Shown: positions 1 to 11,022 of the stretch, piece by piece | Numbering within the stretch: the stretch's first letter is position 1 | Layout of the letters: each line of letters starts with the position of its first letter | Assembly: GCF_003711805.1 (NCBI RefSeq) | Contig: NZ_QXCP01000010.1 | Coordinates: forward strand, 1,061-65,060 | Source of the DNA: Brachybacterium sp. EE-P12 | Lineage (GTDB): Bacteria > Actinomycetota > Actinomycetes > Actinomycetales > Dermabacteraceae | Reading direction: 5' to 3' | DNA length: 64,000 bases | Notes under the pieces: model-generated | The model's input: only the letters and a program-made list of their open reading frames with translations | What the model was told of the DNA's origin: nothing | Databases searched by the model: none | Program-made: the position numbers and the translations under genes

Positions 1-35
1 GCTGCCGGATCGAGGTCCTGCACCGCGAGAGACAT
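1..35 (-). CDS. Possible 5' end of a minus-strand gene, cut by the window edge
   Basis: An ATG (reverse complement of positions 33-35) opens a frame that runs off the left edge, giving MSLAVQDLDPAA. A GGGAG sequence lies about nine bases upstream of it. Twelve codons are too few to identify a product, so no function is proposed. The call rests only on the start codon with a plausible ribosome-binding site, and it may be spurious. Confidence 0.3.
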   Translation of the reverse strand, partial: MSLAVQDLDPA

Positions 36-449
36 ACCCCGATTCTCCCGGCGAACACCCACTAAAGAAAGACTCGATGGCATTTTGTGGATAACTCCGA
101 GCGGGGAGGAAACGTCACCGACGGCGCAGCGCACTCCCAGCACAGAACCTGCATCACCACAGGTCGCAACGCTTCACCGCACTACGACTCCCGGCGGATC
201 GGAATCACCTCACCCCCCGCCGCAAGCACCCCCTCGAAAATGTGGAGAACCACCCCCTGTGGAGGAAAGAACACCCTCACCGCGCCCCGCGAATCCTCAC
301 CGCAGCGACCCGAATGCGACGGAAGATGACAGCTCGCTCGACACCACCCGCCATGTCCCGTCAGGCTGGTCCCGTCAGCATCCACCGGCCGCCCGGCCGA
401 CCGTCACGGAAGGCCCGCACCACTGCGCAAGGGCACCCACGGCCACCAC
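36..449. other. Gene-free stretch with one perfect and one near DnaA-box match
   Basis: No frame here shows the GC bias or composition of a real gene; the open frames are Pro/Thr/Ser/Arg-rich and overlap the downstream tRNA. The first 100 bases are clearly less GC-rich than the rest of the window. TGTGGATAA at 86-94 is the exact reverse complement of the DnaA-box consensus TTATCCACA, and TGTGGAGAA at 245-253 differs from it by one base. Two scattered boxes with no dnaA or dnaN nearby do not make an origin. Nothing else recognisable was seen. Confidence 0.5.
86..94 (-). promoter_or_regulatory. DnaA-box consensus match
   Basis: TGTGGATAA, a perfect reverse-strand TTATCCACA. It lies about 50 bases upstream of the putative partial minus-strand gene at the window edge, so it could be a DnaA-responsive promoter element or a titration site. 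A single 9-mer could also occur by chance, although it is AT-rich for this genome. Confidence 0.4.
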
Positions 450-523
450 CGCTTCGTAGCTCAGTCCGGAAGAGCAGCTCCCTCATGAGGAGTGGGTCGC
501 AGGTTCGAATCCTGCCGGAGCGT
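450..523 (+). tRNA. tRNA with CAT anticodon (Met-type), atypical
   Basis: A full cloverleaf can be folded: acceptor 450-456 with 516-522 (one G-U pair), D arm GCTC/GAGC with a GG-containing loop, anticodon stem 477-481/489-493, loop 482-488 reading CTCATGA with CAT at 484-486, five-base variable loop, and T arm GCAGG/CCTGC with TTCGAAT. By anticodon it is elongator tRNA-Met or the CAT isoleucine type. It is odd in several ways: it starts with C, base 37 is G rather than the A usual for CAT tRNAs, the discriminator is T, and no CCA is encoded. The variable region and T arm resemble actinobacterial initiator tRNA. Confidence 0.8.
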
Positions 524-577
524 CTCTCCCTCCTCGTACCCTCGAGGCGACCGCCCGCCGCCGACCCCGAGGACCCC

Positions 578-1240
578 ATGCGCCGCCGCACCACCACCCG
601 TCAGCCCGTCCTCGAGCGCCTCGTCCTGCCCGACCTCGAGGAGGTGGGCGCGGAGCGGCTGAACGCCCAGGACCGCCATGACGGACTGAGCCTGACCGGC
701 GCGGACCTCACCGGCAGGGATCTCACCGGCGCGACCTTCACCGAGTGCGCGCTGAGCGACCTCACCGCGCACACCACAGTGCTCCAGCACACCCGCCTGC
801 TCGAGACCCGGATCGAGCGGCTCCACGCCCCGGTGCTCGACGCGACCCGCTCCACCTGGCGGGACGTGGAGCTGATCGACTCCCGACTCGGTGCCCTGGA
901 CGTCTACGACGCCGAGATCCGCTCCACCCGCATCACCGGCAGCAAGTTCGACTGGATCAACCTGCGCTCCTCGACGCTCGAGGACGTGCTGTTCGAGGAC
1001 TGCACGATCGACGAGCTGGACCTCGGCGGCGTCACCGCCTCCCGCGTCGCCTTCGTGAACTGCCGCGCGGGCTCCGTCGCCCTCCCCCACGCGAGGCTCG
1101 AGGACGTGGACCTGCGCGGGCTCGAGATCGGCGCGATCGGCAACCTCGAGGGCCTCTCGGGCGCCACGCTCGACACCCGGCAGGTCATCGACCTCGCCCC
1201 CGCCCTCGCCGGACACCTCGGGATCCGCGTGGAGGGGTGA
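578..1240 (+). CDS. Pentapeptide-repeat protein
   Basis: 220 residues from the ATG at 578; upstream in-frame codons would run through the tRNA and were rejected. From about residue 35 the protein is built of five-residue units with central Leu or Phe (for example DLTGRDLTGATF), and a weaker repeat pattern continues to about residue 200, the layout of a right-handed quadrilateral beta helix. No signal peptide or membrane segment is present, so it is probably cytoplasmic. Family members include DNA-gyrase-protecting Qnr/MfpA proteins, but many have no known role, and nothing here shows gyrase protection. It sits alone, 54 bases after a tRNA. Confidence 0.75.
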   Translation: MRRRTTTRQPVLERLVLPDLEEVGAERLNAQDRHDGLSLTGADLTGRDLTGATFTECALSDLTAHTTVLQHTRLLETRIERLHAPVLDATRSTWRDVELIDSRLGALDVYDAEIRSTRITGSKFDWINLRSSTLEDVLFEDCTIDELDLGGVTASRVAFVNCRAGSVALPHARLEDVDLRGLEIGAIGNLEGLSGATLDTRQVIDLAPALAGHLGIRVEG

Positions 1241-1304
1241 GCCGGGCCTGGCCGTCGAGCGGACGGCGGTCCGGACGCGAGCCCGCCGCCCTCACCCGAT
1301 GCGG

Positions 1305-2291
1305 TCAGGCGCCAGCCAGCTCCCCCTCGAGGATGCTCAGCACGTCCGTCTCGCGGAAGCCGAGCGAGCGGTTCAGGGCGAGCATCGGGGCGTTGCCCAG
1401 CGCCGTGTAGGTCTGGATCCAGCGCGCCTGCGCGGCCTCGGGCACGGCGCGGAGGTTCTCGAGGTTCGCGAGCTTGAGCGCCCGGCCGATGCCGCGGCCG
1501 CGATGGGCACGGTCCACGAGGGTGTCGTCCTGGGTGAGGATCTCAGGGTCGTGGCGGCTGACGAAGATCTCGGTGTAGCCCACCGCCGCCCCCTCGAGCA
1601 GGGCGAGTCCGCGCACGAGCGTCCAGCCCTGGTCGTCCATGCGCTGCTCATCGCGGCGCAGCTCCTCGACCTCGCCCCGGGAGGCGGGGCGGGTGAGATC
1701 GCCCATGGGCACGTCGGCGTCCATCTGCGTGGTCAGCCGCGCCCAGTCCTCCACGAGCTCCTCGGGACAGGCGCCGTGCCAGGTGCGGATCTCGACCCCG
1801 GGCACCGAGGAGGCGGCGCCCGCCATGGCCTCCCGGTCCAGGGGCATCTCGCGCAGCAGGCGGAGCTCCTGGTTCCCGAGCCGCATCCCCTGGGCGAGGG
1901 CGAAGCCGACCCCGGCCTCGGAGTAGGTCTCGGCCTGGACGATCTCGGCGTGCCCGGCGAGCGCCTCGCGCACGGCGGCGGCGAGCGCGCGGCCCACGCC
2001 GCGACGGCGATGCTCCGGCAGCACGGAGATCTCGACCTCGGCGGGATCGCCGGGGTCGGCCTCGGCCCCGGCCGCGCCGACAGGCGTGCCCTCGAGGTGC
2101 GCGACCAGCAGCACGCTGGTGCGTCCGGGCCTCGGGTCCCCGTACCGGGCGAGGACGGACTCCTCGCTCGCCCACCAGGCAGCCTCGCGACCGGCGTTGA
2201 AGCCGTCGCGCAGCAGGGCGTTCCATGCGAGCAGCGCCTCGCGGTCGGCAGGGTCGACGGGGGTGATCTGCACTGCGGCCATGCCCGTCAT
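1305..2291 (-). CDS. Tandem GNAT N-acetyltransferase
   Basis: 328 residues holding two GNAT folds in one chain. The first has the acetyl-CoA loop HRRRGVGRAL near residue 95; the second has HRGRGIGRALK near residue 263. The protein is acidic, soluble and without a signal peptide. Double-GNAT proteins are common in actinobacteria; mycothiol synthase is the best-known, but this chain shows no feature specific to it, so the substrate is unknown. It is the last gene of a minus-strand string below the sulfolipid genes, 42 bases from the preceding GNAT gene. A second possible start lies three codons downstream. Confidence 0.75.
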   Translation of the reverse strand: MTGMAAVQITPVDPADREALLAWNALLRDGFNAGREAAWWASEESVLARYGDPRPGRTSVLLVAHLEGTPVGAAGAEADPGDPAEVEISVLPEHRRRGVGRALAAAVREALAGHAEIVQAETYSEAGVGFALAQGMRLGNQELRLLREMPLDREAMAGAASSVPGVEIRTWHGACPEELVEDWARLTTQMDADVPMGDLTRPASRGEVEELRRDEQRMDDQGWTLVRGLALLEGAAVGYTEIFVSRHDPEILTQDDTLVDRAHRGRGIGRALKLANLENLRAVPEAAQARWIQTYTALGNAPMLALNRSLGFRETDVLSILEGELAGA

Positions 2292-2333
2292 CCGATCACG
2301 TCCGACCGGCCCCTGGCGCGGGCTTTTCCCCGC

Positions 2334-2996
2334 TCAGCCGCGGCGGGGCCGCTCGAGCCGGGCGTCGAGCATCGCCCGGATCCCCGGCCATTCCGGGGCG
2401 AGGATCGAGTAGACCACCGTGTGGCGCACCGACCCGTCGGGCAGGATCCGGTGAGCGCGCAGGATCCCGTCCTGCTGCGCGCCGAGGGCCTCGACCGCGC
2501 GGCGCGAGGCGAGGTTCAGGTGGTGGACGCGGAACTCGACGCGCAGGAGCCCCAGCTCGTCGAAGGCGTGGCCGAGCAGCAGGCGCTTCATCGCGGTGTT
2601 CACGCCCGTGCGATGGGTGGAGGCGGCGAGATAGGTGTTGCCGATCTCGAGGCCCCGGTCGGCCAGCGCCAGGTTCATGAAGGTGGTCAGGCCCAGCACC
2701 GTCCCGTCGGTCTCGCGCACGACGGTCCAGGCGAGCCGGGTGCCGGCCTCGACCTCCGCGCACAGCCCGCGGACCGACGCCGCGACCTCCTCCGGGGTGG
2801 GCACGTGCGGGGCGAAGGGGAGGCGGTGGATCTCCCCGTCGGCCACGACCTCGCGCAGGCCCGGGACGTGCGCCGCGGAGAGCGGCTCGAGGCGGAGCCC
2901 GTGCCCGGCGAGGGTCACCGGCTCCAGGCGTGCGAGCGGTGCGGTGGGGACTGCGCGGGTGCTCGCCTCGCGCCCGAGCGGCCGCGGCTCAGCCAT
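2334..2996 (-). CDS. GNAT acetyltransferase, RimJ/RimL type
   Basis: About 220 residues. LEPLSAAHV near residue 45, an acceptor-site region with NLASRRAVEALGAQ and the segment HRTGVNTAMKRLLLGHAF match the single-domain RimJ/RimL branch, which acetylates protein N-termini or small amines. The start at 2996 overlaps the stop of the glycosyltransferase gene by eight bases; an alternative ATG at 3008 adds four residues. This tight overlap places it in the same transcript as the SQD1/SQD2-like genes. No role in sulfolipid synthesis is known for such proteins, so its substrate is open. Confidence 0.75.
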   Translation of the reverse strand: MAEPRPLGREASTRAVPTAPLARLEPVTLAGHGLRLEPLSAAHVPGLREVVADGEIHRLPFAPHVPTPEEVAASVRGLCAEVEAGTRLAWTVVRETDGTVLGLTTFMNLALADRGLEIGNTYLAASTHRTGVNTAMKRLLLGHAFDELGLLRVEFRVHHLNLASRRAVEALGAQQDGILRAHRILPDGSVRHTVVYSILAPEWPGIRAMLDARLERPRRG

Positions 2997-4119
2997 GGCG
3001 CGTCCCATGCTCCTCGATCGCCCTCTCGTAGTACCGCAGCAGGTCGTCGGAGGCGTTCTCCCAGGAGAACCTCTCCGCCTCGGCCCGGGCCACCTCGCGG
3101 ATGCGTCCGCGCAGCCGGTCGTCCCCCAGCCGCGTCAGGGCCGCGTCCAGGCTCGCCTCGTCCCCGGAGTCGAACAGCAGCCCGTCCACCCCGTCGGTGA
3201 CCTGCTCCATCGTCGGCCCCGAGCGGGCGGCGACGACCGGCAGCCCGGAGGCCATGCCCTCGAGGATCACCAGGCCCAGCGTCTCGGTGACCGAGGGGAA
3301 CACGAAGGCGTCGGCGCTCGCGAAGGCGCTCGCGAGCTCCTCGCCCTCCATGAATCCGGGGAACAGGGTCGAGGTGCCGGCGAAGAGCTCCTCGAGCTCG
3401 CCCCGGTAGGGGCCGTCGCCCACGATCGCGAGGGCCACGTCGTCGCGGCGCTCCATCATCGGGCGGAGGGTGTGGATCTCCTTCTCCGCCGCGAGCCGGC
3501 CCACGAACACCAGCAGCTTCTTCTCGGGATGGCCCTGGGTGAGCCGCTCCCGCATCGCCTCGCTCGCGAAGCGGGGGTGGAAGGTGCGCGTGTCCACGCC
3601 GCGGCGCACCACGTGCAGGTTGTGCAGGCCCTGTGCGGCGAGCTCGGCCCGCATCGTCTCGGAGGTGGCGATGTTGACGTCGGCCAGGGCGTGGTTGCGC
3701 TTGATCTGCCACCACACCGCGGGCTTGCCCCACTTCCAGGCCCGGTACAGGTCCAGGTAGCGGGGGATGTGGGTGTGATAGCTCGCGACCAGCGGGATCC
3801 GCTGGCGGTGCGCGGCGAAGGCGCCCGAGGAGGCGAGCAGGATCGGCTGGGCCGCATGGACGACGTCCGGGTGGAAGCCGCGGATGATGCCGTCGACGTT
3901 CGGGCTGGGGAGGGTGAAGCGCCGGTGCTTGTAGAACGGCAGCGTCACCGGGCGGATGCCCACCACCCGTGCCCCGTGGTGCTCGGTGACCCCGAGGTCG
4001 GGGGCGATCACCATGACCTCGTGGCCGAGGTCCGTGAACCGTTCGACGGCGTGGCGCAGGCGGGTCACCACGCCGTCGACGGAGGGCAGGAAGGTCTCCG
4101 TGACGATCGCGATCTTCAC
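2989..4119 (-). CDS. GT4 glycosyltransferase, sulfoquinovosyl-diacylglycerol synthase (SQD2/SqdX) type
   Basis: 376 residues. Expected to transfer sulfoquinovose from UDP-sulfoquinovose to diacylglycerol at the inner membrane face, the last step of SQDG synthesis. The GT-B fold begins with IAIVTETFLPSVDGVV. SYHTHIPRY, GVDTRTFHPRF, the phosphate-binding FVGRLAAEKE, GDGPYRGELEELF and ETLGLVILEGMASGLPVVAA follow the order and wording of plant SQD2. GDP-mannose-dependent MgtA/PimB enzymes share much of this and are the main alternative. The preceding gene, ten bases away, is an SQD1-type synthase, which strongly favours the sulfolipid role. Ribosome-binding and promoter signals would be shared with that gene. 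Confidence 0.8.
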   Translation of the reverse strand: MKIAIVTETFLPSVDGVVTRLRHAVERFTDLGHEVMVIAPDLGVTEHHGARVVGIRPVTLPFYKHRRFTLPSPNVDGIIRGFHPDVVHAAQPILLASSGAFAAHRQRIPLVASYHTHIPRYLDLYRAWKWGKPAVWWQIKRNHALADVNIATSETMRAELAAQGLHNLHVVRRGVDTRTFHPRFASEAMRERLTQGHPEKKLLVFVGRLAAEKEIHTLRPMMERRDDVALAIVGDGPYRGELEELFAGTSTLFPGFMEGEELASAFASADAFVFPSVTETLGLVILEGMASGLPVVAARSGPTMEQVTDGVDGLLFDSGDEASLDAALTRLGDDRLRGRIREVARAEAERFSWENASDDLLRYYERAIEEHGTRHG

Positions 4120-4129
4120 GGACAGGGGC

Positions 4130-6413
<2,284 letters not shown>

Positions 6414-6468
6414 CTGACGGCGGGCGGCGGTCCGCCCGGCAGACGACGGCGGCCCGGCGGCGGGGGTC

Positions 6469-6870
6469 TCAGCCGCGGGGCCGACGCACGAGCCGCCCGG
6501 TGCGGCGCAGCCAGATCTCGAGCGGCACCGTGACCAGCGGCGGGATCGAGGCGAGGAGGGCCAGCAGCGCCACCCACCACCGCCAGCGCAGCGCGACCGC
6601 GGCGACGATCGTCACGACGACGTAGAGCATGAAGACACCGCCGTGCAGGCGCCCGAACAGCCACACGCCCGCCTCGGTGGTGCCCGTGACGTGCTTCAGG
6701 AACATCCCCACCAGCAGCCCGGCCCAGGTGAAGGCCTCCAGCAGCGCGATCGCGGCGAAGACCCGGCCGACCGGCGAGACCCTGGCGGCGGGCGCCGCGC
6801 CCTCCGCCTCGGCGGCGGTCGCGACGTCGACGGAGGCAGAGGCGGGGGCAGGGGTGGGGGCGGGGTTCAT
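6469..6870 (-). CDS. DUF3817 membrane protein
   Basis: 133 residues. After an Ala/Pro-rich cytoplasmic tail of about 30 residues come three hydrophobic segments: VFAAIALLEAFTWAGLLVGMF, a second around LHGGVFMLYVVVTIVAAVA, and a third around VALLALLASIPPLVTVPLEIWL. The motif LEAFTW...FGRLHGG is typical of DUF3817 (YdzA/MT0528-like) actinobacterial membrane proteins. Function is unknown. ATG at 6870 has a GGAG sequence upstream. It lies convergent to folP2 and 104 bases below the mannosidase stop on the same strand, so it may have its own promoter. Confidence 0.8.
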   Translation of the reverse strand: MNPAPTPAPASASVDVATAAEAEGAAPAARVSPVGRVFAAIALLEAFTWAGLLVGMFLKHVTGTTEAGVWLFGRLHGGVFMLYVVVTIVAAVALRWRWWVALLALLASIPPLVTVPLEIWLRRTGRLVRRPRG

Positions 6871-6974
6871 CAGGGCTGCTCCTGGCACGGCGAGGTCGGT
6901 GAGGCGAGGCTCACCATAGCGACCCGCCCGGGCAGCGGCCGCCGCGCTGTGAGCAGGGCCTCGCCGCCCGCCGC

Positions 6975-9900
6975 TCACCGCCGCGCGATGCGCAGCGTCT
7001 TGATCTCGAAGGGCCGGAAGCAGAGCTCGACCTCGCCGTCCTGCCCGCGCCCGAGCGCGGAGCGGAAGGCCGGGGCGTCCTCGGCGAAGGGCCGCTCGAG
7101 CAGGTCCGTCGCCGTGACCTCGCCGGCCGCGAGCGCGGGGTCCAGGTCGAGTCTCGCCGCAGCGCGGGCGCCGGCGGACTCGTACAGGCGCAGCACGAGG
7201 TCCCCGCTGCGGTCCTCGGCGAGCTTCACCGTCTCCACCAGGACGCTCGAGGCGCCCTCCCCGTCGGCCCGCGAGACCGTGACCGGCGGAGCGGACAGCA
7301 GCGGCTCGGCCGCGGCGGGCGCACTGCGCTCGGGCAGGTTCAGGCGGTAGCCCTCCTCGATCGCCTCGGGGATCCCGGCTCCCGGTCGCACCGCGACCCG
7401 CACCGTGTACCGGCCGTGGTCCGCAGCGGGGTCGGGGTACTCGGGGGCCCGCACCACGGTGAGGCGAGTCGTGGTGGTGGTGCCGCCGTCGTCCTCGCGC
7501 ACGGTGCGCAGCACGTCGTGTCCGTAGGTCGAGTCGTTCGCGATCGCGATCCCGTGCTCGCCCTCGGCCACGTGCACCCAGCGGTGCGCGCAGGTCTCGA
7601 AGCGGGCGAAGTCCCAGGAGGTGTTCACGGGGATCGGGCGGTCCACGTGCCCGAACTGGATCTCGCTGCTCATGTGGGAGGCGCGCACATCGAGGGGGAA
7701 GGCGAGCTTGAGCGCCTTCTTGCGCTCGCGCCAGTCGAGGTCGAGGTCGATGCCGAGGGAGGCATCCCCGGGGCGCAGCACGAAGGTCTTCACGATCGTG
7801 GAGCCCGCACCGGTGACGCCGTCGCCGGCCTCCCCCGCCGCGAGCGCGGTCGAGTAGGCGAAGGAGACGCGGACCCCGCCGTCCTCCTCCGCGACCTCGA
7901 CCGCGGTGGGGCGCTCGAGGTCGCGGACCACGTGACGGTAGAACTCGTCGATGTCCCAGGCATCCCACGCGTTGGGGGTGTCGCGGTGCAGCTGCAGGAG
8001 CGCGCCGCGGGCTCCAGGGGCGATGGCCTCGCGCCCGTCGGCCCGGGCGATCAGGGAGACGAGCGCGCCGGTCTCGTCCAGCTCGGCACGCAGCATCTCG
8101 TTCTCCAGGGTCACGGCGCCGCCCGCACGGGTGACGACCACCGCCTCCTGGACGGGGGCGGGCCGCCCGACGCCGTAGGCGGCCACGCCGCGGCGCGGGA
8201 CGGGGGCGGTGTTCAGCAGCAGCGGCTCCCGCTCCTCGGCGGGTCCGCCGGCGGCACCCGCCGCGGGCCCGCCGGCGCCGCCCGCTGCGGGACCGCCGGC
8301 GCCGGCCTCGGCGAGCGCGGCGAGGGACTCGGCGATGATCCGCTCGGCCCGCTCGGCGAGCGCCGCGTGCTGGGCCTCCGCCTCGCGGTGCACCCAGGCG
8401 ATCGAGGAGCCGGGGAGGATGTCGTGGAACTGGTTCAGCAGCGTGTCCTCCCACAGCGCCGCGAGCTCCTCGTGCGGGTAGGGGCGCTCGGCGCGGAGCG
8501 CGGCGAGGGTCGCGAGCAGCTCGGCCTCGTGCAGCAGGTGCTCGCTGCGCCGGTTGCCCTGCTTGGTGCCCAGCTGCGCGGAATAGGTGCCGCGGTGCAG
8601 CTCGAGGTACAGCTCCCCGTTCCACACCGGCGCGTCGGGGTACTCCGCGCGCGCCCGCTCGAAGAAGTCCTGGGCGGTGCCGAACTCGACCTTCGGAGAG
8701 CCCTCGAGGTCCGCGGCGCGGCGCCCGGCGGCCATCATCTCGCGAGTGGGCCCGCCGCCGCCGTCGCCCCAGCCGAACAGGTCGATGCCGATGCTGGAGC
8801 GGCCCTTCTCCTTGAAGTTCCGCTCGAAGTACGCCAGCTCGGCGCCGGAGAGCATGCCGTTGTAGGTGTCCGCGGGCGGGAAGTGGGTGAACACGCTCGT
8901 GCCGTCCAGGCCCTCCCAGCGGAAGGTGTGGTGGGGGAAGGTGTTGACCTGGTTCCAGGAGACCTTCTGGGTCAGGAAGAACTCCTGGCCGGCGAGCGCG
9001 GCGATCTGCGGCAGCGCGGCGGAGTACCCGAAGGAGTCCGGCAGCCAGGTCTCCCTCGTCTCCACCCCGAGCTCCTCGAGGAAGAACCGCTTGCCGGCGA
9101 CGAACTGGCGGGCCATCGCCTCGGAGCCGGGCAGGTTGGTGTCGGACTCGACCCACATCCCGCCCACCGGCACGAAGCGGCCCTCGGCGACCCGCGCCCG
9201 GATCCGCTCGAACAGCTCCGGGTAGCGGTCCTTCATCCAGCGGTACTGCTGCGCGGAGGAGGCGGAGAAGGTGATGTCGGGGTCGTCCTCGATGAGGGTG
9301 CAGGCGTTGGAGAAGGTGCGGGCCACCTTCCGCACCGTCTCGCGCACGGGCCACAGCCAGGCCGAGTCGATGTGGGCGTGCCCGGTGGCGAGGACCGTCA
9401 GCGCGGAGGCGCCGGCTCTCGCCGCGAGCGCGGGGGCGAGCGCATCCCGGGCGGCCTGGGCGGTGCCGGGCATGTCGTCGGGGTCGGCGAGGTCGCATGC
9501 GGTCTCGAGCGCACGGAGGATCTCGTGACGGCGCTGGGAGCTCTCCGGCAGCTGCTCCATGAGTCCCACCAGCGCGCGGACGTCCTCGTGCAGCTCCCAG
9601 ATCCGCACGTCGCGGCGGGCGAGGTGGAGCTCCCTGATCGAGTAGAGCTCCTCCTCGGGCACGGTCGCGAGGTCGCCGAGCGGGGTCGGGGCGAAGGTCC
9701 AGCCGCCGGCGACCATCGGGTTCGCGGCGCACTCGAGGTAGTAGTCCAGCTCCTCGCCGGGCCGGACGGACAGATGGCGGTTGAAGGGGTTGATCGCCTT
9801 GACGGGCACGCCGTCGGGGGTGAGCACGAGCGCCTCGGCCTGGAAGCCGGGCTGGCCGGTGAAGGCGAGGTCGACCAGGAGCTCCGGGGCGGAGGTCTCG

Positions 9901-10151
9901 TCGGCGGCCCAGTCGGCGGGGACGGTGCCGGTCACGTGCAGCCAGGTCGTGGACCAGGCGCGGCCGAGCGGCGCCCCGATCTCCAGCGGCGTGTACTCGC
10001 GGGCGATCGCCTCGCGCGGCGGGATCGGCTCGCCGTCCAGGCGGTGCGCGGCGATCGTGACCTCGGCCCGCTCCTGGTGGATCTGCGGCACCAGATGGTC
10101 CTGCGTGAACCGGCGGATGCGGGACTCGGTGAGCTCCCGGTCGTCGAACAT
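6975..10151 (-). CDS. Alpha-mannosidase, glycoside hydrolase family 38
   Basis: 1058 residues, normal for bacterial GH38. Hydrolyses alpha-mannosidic bonds with retention, using zinc. GHAHIDSAW (257-265) carries the metal-binding H260 and D262; MWVESDTNLPG places the catalytic nucleophile at D337; the helical middle domain follows and the beta-sandwich C-terminal half begins near residue 640 after an Ala/Gly-rich linker (about 620-650). No signal peptide is seen, so it is probably cytoplasmic and acts on imported or internal mannosides. It stands alone with no transporter or regulator beside it. Substrate linkage cannot be told from sequence. Confidence 0.93.
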   Translation of the reverse strand: MFDDRELTESRIRRFTQDHLVPQIHQERAEVTIAAHRLDGEPIPPREAIAREYTPLEIGAPLGRAWSTTWLHVTGTVPADWAADETSAPELLVDLAFTGQPGFQAEALVLTPDGVPVKAINPFNRHLSVRPGEELDYYLECAANPMVAGGWTFAPTPLGDLATVPEEELYSIRELHLARRDVRIWELHEDVRALVGLMEQLPESSQRRHEILRALETACDLADPDDMPGTAQAARDALAPALAARAGASALTVLATGHAHIDSAWLWPVRETVRKVARTFSNACTLIEDDPDITFSASSAQQYRWMKDRYPELFERIRARVAEGRFVPVGGMWVESDTNLPGSEAMARQFVAGKRFFLEELGVETRETWLPDSFGYSAALPQIAALAGQEFFLTQKVSWNQVNTFPHHTFRWEGLDGTSVFTHFPPADTYNGMLSGAELAYFERNFKEKGRSSIGIDLFGWGDGGGGPTREMMAAGRRAADLEGSPKVEFGTAQDFFERARAEYPDAPVWNGELYLELHRGTYSAQLGTKQGNRRSEHLLHEAELLATLAALRAERPYPHEELAALWEDTLLNQFHDILPGSSIAWVHREAEAQHAALAERAERIIAESLAALAEAGAGGPAAGGAGGPAAGAAGGPAEEREPLLLNTAPVPRRGVAAYGVGRPAPVQEAVVVTRAGGAVTLENEMLRAELDETGALVSLIARADGREAIAPGARGALLQLHRDTPNAWDAWDIDEFYRHVVRDLERPTAVEVAEEDGGVRVSFAYSTALAAGEAGDGVTGAGSTIVKTFVLRPGDASLGIDLDLDWRERKKALKLAFPLDVRASHMSSEIQFGHVDRPIPVNTSWDFARFETCAHRWVHVAEGEHGIAIANDSTYGHDVLRTVREDDGGTTTTTRLTVVRAPEYPDPAADHGRYTVRVAVRPGAGIPEAIEEGYRLNLPERSAPAAAEPLLSAPPVTVSRADGEGASSVLVETVKLAEDRSGDLVLRLYESAGARAAARLDLDPALAAGEVTATDLLERPFAEDAPAFRSALGRGQDGEVELCFRPFEIKTLRIARR

Positions 10152-10206
10152 GTGGCGGCTCCTTCGGCGCGGGCATGACGGGGCGGACGCCGACGACGCT
10201 ATCGCG

Positions 10207-11022
10207 TCAGCTGCGGCGGGAGTGCGCGGCGAGCACCGCGTCGGCCAGGCGCGGCATGACCTCGCGGTGGGCGTCGCAGAAGTCGTGCGAGGTGCCGACG
10301 ACGAGCGCGAGCTCCGCGTCCGGGTCGACCCAGAAGGCGGTGCCCCGCATGCCGAAGTGCCCGAAGGTCGCCTCGCTGCAGCCGCGGCCGGTCCAGTGCG
10401 GGGACTTGGTGCCGCGCACCTCGATGCCGAGCCCGAAGGGGTTGGGATCCTGCGTGCCGAAGCCCGGCATGATCCCGGCGAGCTCGGGGAACTGCACGCC
10501 GACGAGCTGGGCGTGGACCTCCTGGTCCAGCAGCGTGGGCCGCTGCAGCTCGGCGGCCAGCAGCGCGAGGTCCACGAGCGCCCCGGAGGCGCCGACGGAG
10601 GCGGAGCCCTCCCAGAGAAAGCCCGTCATCCCCAGCGGGTCCGCGATCCGCTCCTGGACCCAGTCGCCGAAGTCCCGCCCGATGGCCCGCTCGACGTGCC
10701 GCGCGGCCTCGTCGATGCCGTAGTTGGAGTAGTGGCGGCGCAGCCCCGGCGCCTGCAGCGTCGACGCGGACTCGTAGAAGTACCCCGAGGCGTGGGAGAG
10801 GAGGTGGCGCAGCGTGGCCCCGGGCGGCCCGGCCTCGTCCTCGAGCGCCACGCGTCCTTCCTGGAGCGCGATCGCGGCGCCGAGACCGGTGAGGGTCTTG
10901 GTGACGGAGCGCCAGGGGCGGATCCGCTCCACGTCCCCGCGCCGCTCCCGCTCCCCCTCGGGGCCGAGCACGATCGCGGCGGCCTCGAAGCCGAACTCGT
11001 CCAGCAGGCCCAGCGCGCTCAT
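10207..11022 (-). CDS. Serine hydrolase, beta-lactamase/DD-peptidase (class C) family
   Basis: 271 residues, compact for this family. The nucleophile motif SVTK lies near residue 39, the second motif YSN near residue 98 (HYSNYG), and FGHFG near residue 218 stands where the KTG/HxG element is expected. No signal peptide is present, which argues against a periplasmic penicillin target; an intracellular esterase or amidase is as likely. Its ATG overlaps the stop of the preceding paralogue by one base (TGATG), so the two are translationally coupled. The two proteins share gene layout and motifs throughout and look like a tandem duplication. Confidence 0.8.
   Translation of the reverse strand: MSALGLLDEFGFEAAAIVLGPEGERERRGDVERIRPWRSVTKTLTGLGAAIALQEGRVALEDEAGPPGATLRHLLSHASGYFYESASTLQAPGLRRHYSNYGIDEAARHVERAIGRDFGDWVQERIADPLGMTGFLWEGSASVGASGALVDLALLAAELQRPTLLDQEVHAQLVGVQFPELAGIMPGFGTQDPNPFGLGIEVRGTKSPHWTGRGCSEATFGHFGMRGTAFWVDPDAELALVVGTSHDFCDAHREVMPRLADAVLAAHSRRS

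Noticed and set aside
242-577. N-terminal extension of the pentapeptide protein
   Set aside because: It would translate straight through the tRNA gene and gives Arg/Pro/Ser-rich sequence without repeats; ATG 578 starts the ordered part.
6469-10176. A single open frame covering the whole mannosidase region out of frame and joined to the DUF3817 protein
   Set aside because: Its long upstream part is Arg/Pro/Ala-rich shadow coding of the GH38 gene. Only the last 133 codons, after ATG 6870, show a real domain.
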